From: Symbiodinium natans
Taxonomy: Eukaryota > Sar > Dinophyceae > Suessiales > Symbiodiniaceae
DNA length: 13,750 nucleotides
Direction: 5' to 3'
Assembly: GCA_905221605.1 (NCBI GenBank)
Contig: CAJNDS010001581.1
Span: forward strand, 1 to 13,750
How positions within the stretch are numbered: the first letter of the stretch is position 1; each line of letters opens with the position of its first letter. A model generated the notes under the pieces. That model saw only the letters and a list, made by a program, of their open reading frames with translations. It was not told the DNA's origin and did not search any database. Shown in pieces: positions 6,878 through 13,750 of this stretch. The position numbers were made by a program, and so were the translations under genes.

Positions 6878-9148
6878 TCAACCACCGCGCGCTTGCAGCA
6901 CGAAGGTCTTGCGCGCGACTAGGTTCCAAACCATGCCCTGTGGAGCAGGCAAGTTGGGATGGATGTAGCCGGCCTCTAGGGCTTCTTTCAGGCCTGGGGG
7001 GACTCCGTAGGTTGTGCCGGATGTCCGGTTGTTGCGACGACGCTGTTCGGCGGTCGTCCTTGGCAGCCGACCCTCTGCTACCAAGCTTTCCAACCTTGCT
7101 GCGACCTCAGGTGGGGTTCCCGGCGCAGTCGTGTCGCCTGCAAAATCTGACCCGAGCAAGTGCTCCAGGCCGTGTGAAGCTGCCTTTTCCCCAAAAAGGT
7201 CTTCCAACTGTTGCTCCACACCTGTTGCAATCCCATCTGCCGCGGGTCTTTTTTTGGAGCCGCGGCCTCGCCCCCTGGAACGGCCCCGGCCCGCTGATTC
7301 GCTATCCCTGCTAGGGCGCTTAATCCCTTTGGGCCGGCCCCGGGGACGTCCCGTTGGTGTGGTGCGCGGGACTAAGGATGAGAAAACTTCTGGAAGTTTG
7401 GCGCCCAAGTTTTTGGTAGAGACATGTATATAATGCTCTGTCACACCACGTTGCCAGAAATCCCGGTGTGACTCCAATAGTTGGCCCTCCTCTTCATACA
7501 ATGCTGTAAATTTCTCGTAGGTGGCACTGACCCGGCGCGGGTGGAAGCCATCAGCGTCCAAGGCACCAATCTTCTGCAGCGCAGCGTCCACTGTTGCTGA
7601 AGATGTCGAACGCTCCAGTTCGAACAAAGCTTCCATTTCCACGGCATTGTAGTCCGACGGGCCATACTTGCAAAACACCTTCGTGGCATTTTCCTGCCCG
7701 GTGTTGAACTCCAACATCAAGGTGGCTTCCTGCCCCAACATTCGTTCCAACGTCTTGCTGCTCATACGACCCACTTGTTTGTCATCCTTCCAATCCAAGC
7801 GGGGGCTCAACTCGGCTGATGCTTCCCCAACCATCGCGGCGGTCACCAGCGTCGATGGTTCAACAGACAAGGCACTCCACTTCCCGTCATTTTGGAAAAC
7901 CCGGCCTGTGTGTTCATAACGCTCCATAACCTGCCTCAACGGCAAAGTTTTCTCCTCGGGGACATATTGATCCAGCAACTTCCAAAAGGAGTCCACTGCA
8001 TTCAAGGAGTAGGAACCACAGCCTGGGTCGAGGATTGCTGCACGCCAGGCGGCCGTCCATACACCTGCATCCTTCTGGAAGTGCTCCGTCTGCAAGTACG
8101 CGACGAAATTCGCCTCACCGGCGTTCTCGAGGAGTTGGAAGCAGTGGTGCCAGTACCGATCAAAGACATAGTTATTGCGAATGAAGGCGCTTTTCGATAC
8201 CCATCTTTTGGTAGAGGTCCACCAAGAGCTCTGCGTCAGCTTTTTCACACCCTGCTCCCGGATGTTGCGTTTGACATGCTCGAGGCTTCGGACCAACTGG
8301 AAATCTTGGCCAAAAAAATCCACAAAGGCCTTAACCAAAGCAGGGCCACCATCAATGTGAGCGACTGATGCTTTCCGCAAGCCATCGCCTAGATGCTCAC
8401 GCACATGTGCATCTAGGCTGTCAAGGAGCAATCGAACCGCCACGTGGTTTTCGCTGGGTGCCAACGCGAAACCAAGCAGCACAAATGTGGTTTCGATGCT
8501 CTGACGGGGGACATGCTGCGCCAACCAACCAACAGCAATCAGTTTGATGCGGCTGTTGGAGATGTCGTGGGTACCATCGCACGCCAATCGCAACCCATGC
8601 TCCATCAATGTCTCCCAGTGCTCCACCAGGAGGCTGACATAAAAGTCCGTTGTATAGCAAAAAATACCGGCACTTTCGTCCACCTCGAGCACCCGACAAT
8701 GCCAGGGTTCCGTGGCTCCCCTCTCCTTCACTGACTGCACGTAGCCAAGAACCTCCACGATTTTGTCTTCCACTCGCGCAGACCGCGTGTACTGCTTGCG
8801 AGTCTGGATTTGTTGCCGTGCAGGAAGGTTACCGTCAGGATGAGCGATGGACCACTCCACCAAGGCAGCGGCTGCCCGCTGCGGTTGGGAGGCAATGCTT
8901 CGGATCTCTCCACGCACATCCTCCCCATGCCTGTGCTCATCTTTCCCCTCCCGCACCAGCTTCCCATCCTCCGAGCCGTATTGCACCACCATTCGGCATT
9001 TTTCGCTGCATCGGCAGTAGACGTATGTCCGGCTCGGCCGTTTTACCAAGCAGCGCTTTCTGGACCCCCACGCCTCAATGATGTCCAGCACCTTGCGCCC
9101 AGCCAGGGCTTCTTTCTTTCCAAACCATAGATTTCCAAATTGTCTTTC
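6878..9148 (-). CDS. MULE (Mutator-like) transposase, terminal exon or 5'-incomplete
   Basis: Probable DDE transposase of the Mutator superfamily, acting in the nucleus to cut and rejoin element DNA. Residues are numbered from the Val codon at 9091. A Cys/His cluster (C26, C28, C32 with H53, H55 in DEHRH) looks like the WRKY-GCM1/FLYWCH-type finger at the N-terminus of MULE proteins. The catalytic core is visible as CDGTHDIS (D172), AHIDGGPALVKAF (D248) followed by LEHVKRN (H272), and SLNAVDSFWKLL with D367 where the family usually has Glu. GRPRGRPKG (581-589) is an AT-hook, followed by a basic Arg/Gly/Lys stretch to about 616. No SWIM finger is seen. The uninterrupted frame ends at TGA 6880-6878. 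The first in-frame Met is residue 34, inside the finger, so the true start lies upstream. The frame stays open to a TAA at 9160-9158, and CTGCAG|GAAAGA at 9149/9148 is a possible splice acceptor. The family call is strong; activity is unknown. Confidence 0.85.
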   Translation of the reverse strand, partial: ERQFGNLWFGKKEALAGRKVLDIIEAWGSRKRCLVKRPSRTYVYCRCSEKCRMVVQYGSEDGKLVREGKDEHRHGEDVRGEIRSIASQPQRAAAALVEWSIAHPDGNLPARQQIQTRKQYTRSARVEDKIVEVLGYVQSVKERGATEPWHCRVLEVDESAGIFCYTTDFYVSLLVEHWETLMEHGLRLACDGTHDISNSRIKLIAVGWLAQHVPRQSIETTFVLLGFALAPSENHVAVRLLLDSLDAHVREHLGDGLRKASVAHIDGGPALVKAFVDFFGQDFQLVRSLEHVKRNIREQGVKKLTQSSWWTSTKRWVSKSAFIRNNYVFDRYWHHCFQLLENAGEANFVAYLQTEHFQKDAGVWTAAWRAAILDPGCGSYSLNAVDSFWKLLDQYVPEEKTLPLRQVMERYEHTGRVFQNDGKWSALSVEPSTLVTAAMVGEASAELSPRLDWKDDKQVGRMSSKTLERMLGQEATLMLEFNTGQENATKVFCKYGPSDYNAVEMEALFELERSTSSATVDAALQKIGALDADGFHPRRVSATYEKFTALYEEEGQLLESHRDFWQRGVTEHYIHVSTKNLGAKLPEVFSSLVPRTTPTGRPRGRPKGIKRPSRDSESAGRGRSRGRGRGSKKRPAADGIATGVEQQLEDLFGEKAASHGLEHLLGSDFAGDTTAPGTPPEVAARLESLVAEGRLPRTTAEQRRRNNRTSGTTYGVPPGLKEALEAGYIHPNLPAPQGMVWNLVARKTFVLQARGG

Positions 9149-9154
9149 CTGCAG
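9149..9154 (-). promoter_or_regulatory. Possible 3' splice (or trans-splice) acceptor of the transposase
   Basis: On the minus strand CCCTAAACCCTGCAG precedes GAAAGACAATTTGG, which is in frame with the transposase and extends it by 19 codons without a stop. The CCCTAAA-type repeat would supply the pyrimidine-containing tract. The only support is consensus and frame; no transcript is available. Confidence 0.35.
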
Positions 9155-9220
9155 GGTTTAGGTTTTAAGGTTTAGGGTTTAGGGTTTAGGGTTGAGGCGA
9201 AAGGCTTTAGGCTTTAGCGT
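9153..9220 (+). repeat. Interstitial telomere-like TTTAGGG tract
   Basis: Three perfect TTTAGGG units at 9171-9191, flanked by degenerate units on both sides (AGGGTTTAGGTTTTAAGG to the left; GGCTTTAGGCTTTAGCG to the right). TTTAGGG is the Arabidopsis-type telomere sequence, also found in several algal and alveolate lineages. The tract sits directly upstream of the transposase reading frame, not at a chromosome end. Confidence 0.88.
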
Positions 9221-9620
9221 TAGTCTAGCGTGGCATTTCTCTTTCAAAGTTCCTAATGCACACGCCAGCCTCTCGTACCTGTCTTCCTCCTCCGTCCGCA
9301 AGCTCCCACGGGACCATTGCCGGCTTCAACTTCCACATTTTCCATCTGTTGGTTTGTTAGCAGACGCGGAGCCGAGAAGGTCTTGAAACCGCGAAGCCGA
9401 ACAAAGAATCAAGTGAGCTGCGGATTGTTCATGTGAGTAGGGACTCTTGCTCTTTGAAGCACAGGCTTGTTCTAAGAGATACAGACGGGGAGCCTTCTTC
9501 CGACTTTAAAACACACCGACACGAAAAAAACCTTTGTTTCAACTTTCAAATTCGGTTTAACCTCCTGATGAAACAAAACATCATAACAAAGTTTTCTCTC
9601 ATTTCGCCTTAGGTGTGTCT
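9221..9620. other. Intergenic region without a recognised gene
   Basis: Mixed-composition sequence. The minus strand holds a short ATG frame (9345 down to a TAG at about 9253) containing a donor-like AAGACAG|GTACGAG at 9279/9278. The plus strand ends with a pyrimidine-rich TTTTCTCTCATTTCGCCTTAG (9592-9612), which resembles a 3' splice site. Neither is linked to a convincing exon. No tRNA, rRNA or snRNA motif was recognised. Confidence 0.5.
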
Positions 9621-9652
9621 ACTGTGGAGGTCACTGGAGCTTCCCTCCTTTT
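9621..9652 (+). repeat. Left inverted-repeat arm, copy 1
   Basis: ACTGTGGAGGTCACT then GGAG then CTTCCCTCCTTTT. It lacks the outer CTTTCTC found next to the arm at 11679, so the array edge coincides with the arm's first base. Confidence 0.85.
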
Positions 9653-10734
9653 CGATCAATTTTGCTGCCCCTCATCTTGGATTTCAGATTCTCCAGGTTT
9701 TGGTGCAAGGCCTGAAGGCAGAAGAGGATAAAAAAAGGTGCAGAGTCAACAAGAACACTTGAAAATGCAACATGTTTTTTTAAATGGCTCGGTGGAAACT
9801 GCAGCTTGGAAAAGTTCAATGCTTTGAAACAAGTGTTTTTGAAAGCCTCTGACAGTGCCGTTTGGACAGAAATCAACTGCAGGACGAGACGAGTTCAACC
9901 GTGGTGTTGATTCGTTAAGGTTGCGCGCGACGCCCAAGCCAAACCACTTGAAAATTGCAAAGTGTATTTCCAGAATGTGAATAAGTGCGAGCGAAGCGAG
10001 CGAAACACCAGAGTAAATTCAACAAATTTAACTGATTAAGTGTTGATTTTGAGGTTTTTTCAACATTTTTCGGAAACTTTTAGAAATTTTGAAATTCGTT
10101 GAATGGTGCTGAATCCAGGGAAGAATTGCAACACGCAACCAAAACGAAAGACAAAGAATTCAGGGCACTCCAGAAAAAGCAGAGTTTCTTTTCTGTCCTT
10201 GAATTTCTGTTTGGCCATTTTGGAAAATTAAAGACAAGAGAACCCAGTCAAAGCTTTGTCAAAAAAGTCGAATGGAAGGAAAATCGAGGCTGGGCGACTT
10301 TCAAGTTGGTCTGGCATAATGAGAGGTTAGTGTGAAAAGTTTTTTCCAATGTTTTTTTTGAACTTTGGAGAAATCGAGAAAACACTGGAATCCAGTCGTG
10401 AAACTTGGACAATTTTCTCAGATTCAGCAGCAGATTTATACACAGCAACATTTTTTTGTTGTTTTTTTCTGTTCAAATTGCCTCTGTGTCTTTGTCCGTC
10501 TGAGCAGAATTTTTCTCTTGCTTTTGTTTGCTGTTTTCTTTGTTTTTTGTTCGGATGATCTCTCGGTTTAAGTTGCAAGCTTTCAGAGAGAGAGTTCCGA
10601 GAAACCCCAGAACCAAAACACAAACAGATCGTTTACCAAGTGTTTTGGTGAGTGCTGTTAGCCTGGCAAGCTGTCAATTGACCAGAAAGAGTGAAAAAAA
10701 TCGCAGTCGGAACTGAAAGATATTCATGAGAATG

Positions 10735-11110
10735 AGAATGTGCGTGTTGTGGTTTTGGCTGTTTTCTGAGGTGTATGTGCAAGAGTTGTGGATGTGTGTG
10801 TGTGTGAGCATTTGTGGTTGCAAAGTGGGTTGGTTTGCGGGTGCATGTCTTTGGCTTCAGTGTGCAAGGAAAGGGTGGTGAGGCATGGAGTCTTAGAAGT
10901 GACACCTTGCAGTGGTGTCTTTGTGTGTTCACTTGGGTTTCATTGTAAATGGGTGTGGTGTGTTGTGGTTTCGACGTTTTGTGGGTAAGAGAGTCGTGTG
11001 TGTCATGGAGTGTGGGTGTGTGTTATTTTGTGGGTGCAAAGTGGCTTCGTGTGTTTGCGTGTATGTCGGCTGGGTTCTGCTGGCTGTTCAAGTGTGGAAG
11101 TATGCGGGTG
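10735..11110 (+). repeat. G+T-rich low-complexity block (copy 1; copy 2 at 12802-13177)
   Basis: Strong strand asymmetry: TGTG, GTGTGTGTGTGTG and TTGTGG runs dominate the plus strand, with few C or A. The minus-strand frames rich in Thr and His are translations of this AC-rich complement and are not evidence of a protein. Confidence 0.8.
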
Positions 11111-11163
11111 GTGAAAGGTGTGTGGATTTGGAGAGACAAAAAGAGGGCAAGGAATCAACCCCA

Positions 11164-11205
11164 AAAAGGTAGGGAAGCCGAAGTGACCTCCACAGTGCGA
11201 GAAAG
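11164..11205 (-). repeat. Right inverted-repeat arm, copy 1 (42 bp)
   Basis: The reverse complement reads CTTTCTC, two bases, ACTGTGGAGGTCACT, four bases, CTTCCCTACCTTTT. It pairs with 11679-11720, with five mismatched positions grouped in two small patches. Confidence 0.88.
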
Positions 11206-11687
11206 AACAATGCAAGACTGCTTTGTCTTGAATGCCAGCTAAAGACAAGTTTAGCAAGCCAAGAACACGCGTATCGACGGCGTTTTTTGTTTTCCTTGAT
11301 GCAAACAGTATCGAATAGAAAAAATCTTGTTTGTCTGTGAGTTGATTTTCAATTATTATTGAACTCAAATGGGTTCCAAAAGCAGCTCAATTCTTGGCAC
11401 CGAAAACGGGCCCTAGATTTTGGATTTCCTGTGTGAACATACAAGGCCACCCAGGTTGGAGCCTCAAATTGGAACCCAAGTTTAGGAGCCATTTTTGGGC
11501 CCAGTTGCGGCGTTTTTTTCACACACGGGAAGCCAGATCTGGCTTTCACAGCTCCTCGTTGCGAGTAAAACAAATAAGCCTCTCAGTCGGTTCCAGTCTA
11601 AGTCTTGTGTCAGTCTTCCCCCAAAATTAGAACAGCAGGCAGCAAGGCGGCAAAGTGTGAACTTGTTTGGAACCGGAACTTTCTCTA
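11197..11687. other. 491-bp spacer between TIR-bounded segments
   Basis: Joins the right arm of one segment to the left arm of the next. It holds a perfect 16-bp palindrome AAGCCAGATCTGGCTT at 11530-11545, repeated at 13595-13610, and two GGGCCC sites. Reading frames here differ between copies by single-base indels (near 11350 and 11455), which argues against coding. The second copy of the spacer is 13264-13750. Confidence 0.7.
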
Positions 11688-11720
11688 ACTGTGGAGGTCA
11701 CTGGAGCTTCCCTACCTTTT
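11679..11720 (+). repeat. Left inverted-repeat arm, copy 2 (42 bp)
   Basis: CTTTCTC, TA, ACTGTGGAGGTCACT, GGAG, CTTCCCTACCTTTT. It spans the boundary between the two 2067-bp units and is complementary to 11164-11205 and 13231-13272. Confidence 0.88.
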
Positions 11721-13263
11721 CGATCAATTTTGCTGCCCCTCATCTTGGGTTTCAGATTCTCCAGGTTTTGGTGCAAGGCCTGAAGGCAGAAGAGGAGAAA
11801 AAAGGGTGCAGAGTCAACAAGAACACTTGAAAATGCAACATGTTTTTTTAAATGGCTCGGTGGAAACTGCAGCTTGGAAAAGTTCAATGCTTTGAAACAA
11901 GTGTTTTTGAAAGCCTCTGACAGTGCCGTTTGGACAGAAATCAACTGCAGGACGAGACGAGTTCAACCGTGGTGTTGATTCGTTAAGGTTGCGCGCGACG
12001 CCCAAGCCAAACCACTTGAAAATTGCAAAGTGTATTTCCAGAATGTGAATAAGTGCGAGCGAAGCGAGCGAAACACCAGAGTAAATTCAACAAATTTAAC
12101 TGATTAAGTGTTGATTTGAGGGTTTTTCAACATTTTTCGGAAACTTTTAGAAATTTTGAAATTCGTTGAATGGTGCTGAATCCAGGGAAGAATTGCAACA
12201 CGCAACCAAAACGAAAGACAAAGAATTCAGGGCACTCCAGAAAAAGCAGAGTTTCTTTTCTGTCCTTGAATTTCTGTTTGGCCATTTTGGAAAATTAAAG
12301 ACAAGAGAACCCAGTCAAAGCTTTGTCAAAAAAGTCGAATGGAAGGAAAATCGAGGCTGGGCGACTTTCAAGTTGGTCTGGCATAATGAGAGGTTAGTGT
12401 GAAAAGTTTTTTCCAATGTTTTTTTTGAACTTTGGAGAAATCGAGAAAACACTGGAATCCAGTCGTGAAACTTGGACAATTTTCTCAGATTCAGCAGCAG
12501 ATTTATACACAGCAACATTTTTTTGTTGTTTTTTTCAGTTCAAATTGCCTCTGTGTCTTTGTCCGTCTGAGCAGAATTTTTCTCTTGCTTTTGTTTGCTG
12601 TTTTCTTTGTTTTTTGTTCGGATGATCTCTCGGTTTTAGTTGCAAGCTTTCAGAGAGAGAGTTCCGAGAAACCCCAGAACCAAAACACAAACAGATCGTT
12701 TACCAAGTGTTTTGGTGAGTGCTGTTAGCCTGGCAAGCTGTCAATTGACCAGAAAGAGTGAAAAAAATCGCAGTCGGAACTGAAAGATATTCATGAGAAT
12801 GAGAATGTGCGTGTTGTGGTTTTGGCTGTTTTCTGAGGTGTATGTGCAAGAGTTGTGGATGTGTGTGTGTGTGAGCATTTGTGGTTGCAAAGTGGGTTGG
12901 TTTGCGGGTGCATGTCTTTGGCTTCAGTGTGCAAGGAAAGGGTGGTGAGGCATGGAGTCTTAGAAGTGACACCTTGCAGTGGTGTCTTTGTGTGTTCACT
13001 TGGGTTTCATTGTAAATGGGTGTGGTGTGTTGTGGTTTCGACGTTTTGTGGGTAAGAGAGTCGTGTGTGTCATGGAGTGTGGGTGTGTGTTATTTTGTGG
13101 GTGCAAAGTGGCTTCGTGTGTTTGCGTGTATGTCGGCTGGGTTCTGCTGGCTGTTCAAGTGTGGAAGTATGCGGGTGGTGAAAGGTGTGTGGATTTGGAG
13201 AGACAAAAAGAGGGCAAGAAATCAACCCCAAAAAGGTAGGGAAGCCGAAGTGACCTCCACAGT
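11688..13263. mobile_element. TIR-bounded 1576-bp segment, copy 2
   Basis: Same structure as the segment starting at 9621, with the better preserved left arm (CTTCCCTACCTTTT intact). Flanks are TTCTCTA on the left and GCGAGAA on the right; no direct target duplication is evident. Confidence 0.45.
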
Positions 13264-13272
13264 GCGAGAAAG
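13231..13272 (-). repeat. Right inverted-repeat arm, copy 2 (42 bp)
   Basis: Exact 2067-bp displaced copy of the right arm at 11164-11205. Confidence 0.88.
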
Positions 13273-13750
13273 AACAATGCAAGACTGCTTTGTCTTGAAT
13301 GCCAGCTAAAGACAAGTTTAGCAAGCCAAGAACACGCGTATCGACGGCGTTTTTTGTTTTCCTTGATGCAAACAGTATCGAATAGACAAAATCTTGTTTG
13401 TCTGTGAGTTGATTTCAATTATTATTGAACTCAAATGGGTTCCAAAAGCAGCTCAATTCTGGGCACCGAAAACGGGCCCTAGATTTTGGATTTCCTGTGT
13501 GAACATACAAGGCCACCCAGGTGGAGCCTCAAATTGGAACCCAAGTTTAGGAGCCATTTTTGGGCCCAGTTGCGGCGTTTTTTTCACACACGGGAAGCCA
13601 GATCTGGCTTTCACAGCTCCTCGTTGCGAGTAAAACAAATAAGCCTTTCAGTCGGTTCCAGTCTAAGTCTTGTGTCAGTCTTCCCCCAAAATTAGAACAG
13701 CAGGCAGCAAGGCGGCAAAGTGTGAACTTGTTTGGAACCGGCACTTTCTC

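Larger units (their letters stand above)
9621..11196. mobile_element. TIR-bounded 1576-bp segment, copy 1 (putative non-autonomous element)
   Basis: Bounded by ACTGTGGAGGTCACT at the left end and its perfect reverse complement AGTGACCTCCACAGT at the right end. The match resumes after four mostly mismatched bases with CTTCCCTACCTTTT on the inner side (one base missing in this left arm). No transposase-like frame lies inside, and I found no target-site duplication (left flank GTGTCT, right flank GCGAGAA). The identical arrangement recurs at 11688-13263. It could be a non-autonomous DNA element that became tandemly amplified, or an inverted repeat internal to a satellite. Confidence 0.45.
9621..11687 (+). 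repeat. 2067-bp long direct tandem repeat, copy 1
   Basis: Every position from 9621 reappears 2067 bp later with roughly a dozen substitutions and small indels, about 99% identity by eye. Homology begins exactly at ACTGTGGAGGTCACT, the outer end of an inverted repeat. The unit is AT-rich, with T-rich runs (about 10330-10560) and a G+T-rich block (about 10735-11110). Single-base indels between copies interrupt most frames, and the longest conserved frames are low complexity or begin at TTG, so I do not call a protein. Confidence 0.95.
11688..13750 (+). repeat. 2067-bp long direct tandem repeat, copy 2 (runs to window end)
   Basis: Second copy. The window ends on GGCACTTTCTC, equivalent to 11675-11685 at the end of copy 1, so a third copy may follow. 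Visible differences from copy 1 include GAGAAAAAAGG for GATAAAAAAAGG, CTTCCCTACC for CTTCCCTCC, TTTTCAGTTC for TTTTCTGTTC, a lost T in CCCAGGTGGAGCC, and GCCTTTCAG for GCCTCTCAG. Confidence 0.95.

Noticed and set aside
6381-6968. 195-residue plus-strand frame crossing the array boundary
   Set aside because: It fuses satellite sequence to the complement of the transposase 3' end; no coding feature is evident.
6787-9130. Plus-strand frames opposite the transposase
   Set aside because: Antisense shadows of a GC-rich coding strand; the minus-strand frame has recognisable catalytic motifs.
9592-9625. Plus-strand 3' splice site TTTTCTCTCATTTCGCCTTAG
   Set aside because: Good consensus but no exon frame follows and no donor partner was recognised, so it was mentioned only as part of the intergenic region.
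10200-10240. Possible dinoflagellate spliced-leader RNA gene (GGCCATTTTGG)
   Set aside because: Only a short core resembles the spliced leader; the rest of the 22-base leader and a donor do not follow.
10099-10335. 78-residue frame conserved in both 2067-bp copies (also 12166-12402)
   Set aside because: It begins at TTG, shows no family resemblance, and its conservation is explained by ~99% identity of the whole unit.
10633-10932. Thr/His-rich minus-strand frame (also 12700-12999)
   Set aside because: It is the complement of a GT-rich low-complexity tract, with composition-driven residues only.

Overview
This looks like nuclear DNA of a eukaryote. It is repeat-rich and gene-poor: one convincing protein-coding gene in 13.75 kb, a Mutator-like (MULE) transposase with no usable ATG, satellites of several period lengths, and a short interstitial block of TTTAGGG, the telomere type of plants, many algae, dinoflagellates and chromerids. 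I favour a unicellular alga, possibly a dinoflagellate or chromerid. That is inference: no rRNA, tRNA, spliced-leader or housekeeping gene is present to prove it.

Layout. (1) 1-1573: a tandem array of a ~570-583 bp unit in forward orientation (two full-length copies and one truncated). (2) 1574-2591: an AT-rich, EcoRI-site-rich satellite of about 31 monomers of 28 or 37 bp. (3) 2592-2638: a short unique junction. (4) 2639-6703: the same ~580 bp unit in reverse orientation, six full copies and two partial ones. Blocks 1-4 form a very large head-to-head inverted repeat around the AT-rich satellite. Each unit carries a G-quadruplex-prone 14-bp minisatellite, two overlapping palindromes and a 7-bp ACACAAC microsatellite. 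(5) 6704-9157: GC-rich segment with the transposase on the minus strand. Its open frame runs upstream to a possible splice acceptor abutting the TTTAGGG block (9153-9220). (6) 9221-9620: no recognisable gene. (7) 9621-13750: two near-identical 2067-bp direct tandem copies. Each contains a 1576-bp segment bounded by ~33-42 bp inverted repeats and a ~490 bp spacer; no credible coding sequence was found in them.

There is no pathway or operon. The interest lies in the architecture: the mirrored satellite array with strand-switched G-quadruplex potential, the telomere-like repeat at the transposase 5' boundary, and the TIR-bounded long tandem repeat. Most reading frames in the arrays are by-products of repeats whose period is not a multiple of three. 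A few start only at non-ATG codons (GTG, TTG), so they are weak evidence for proteins.
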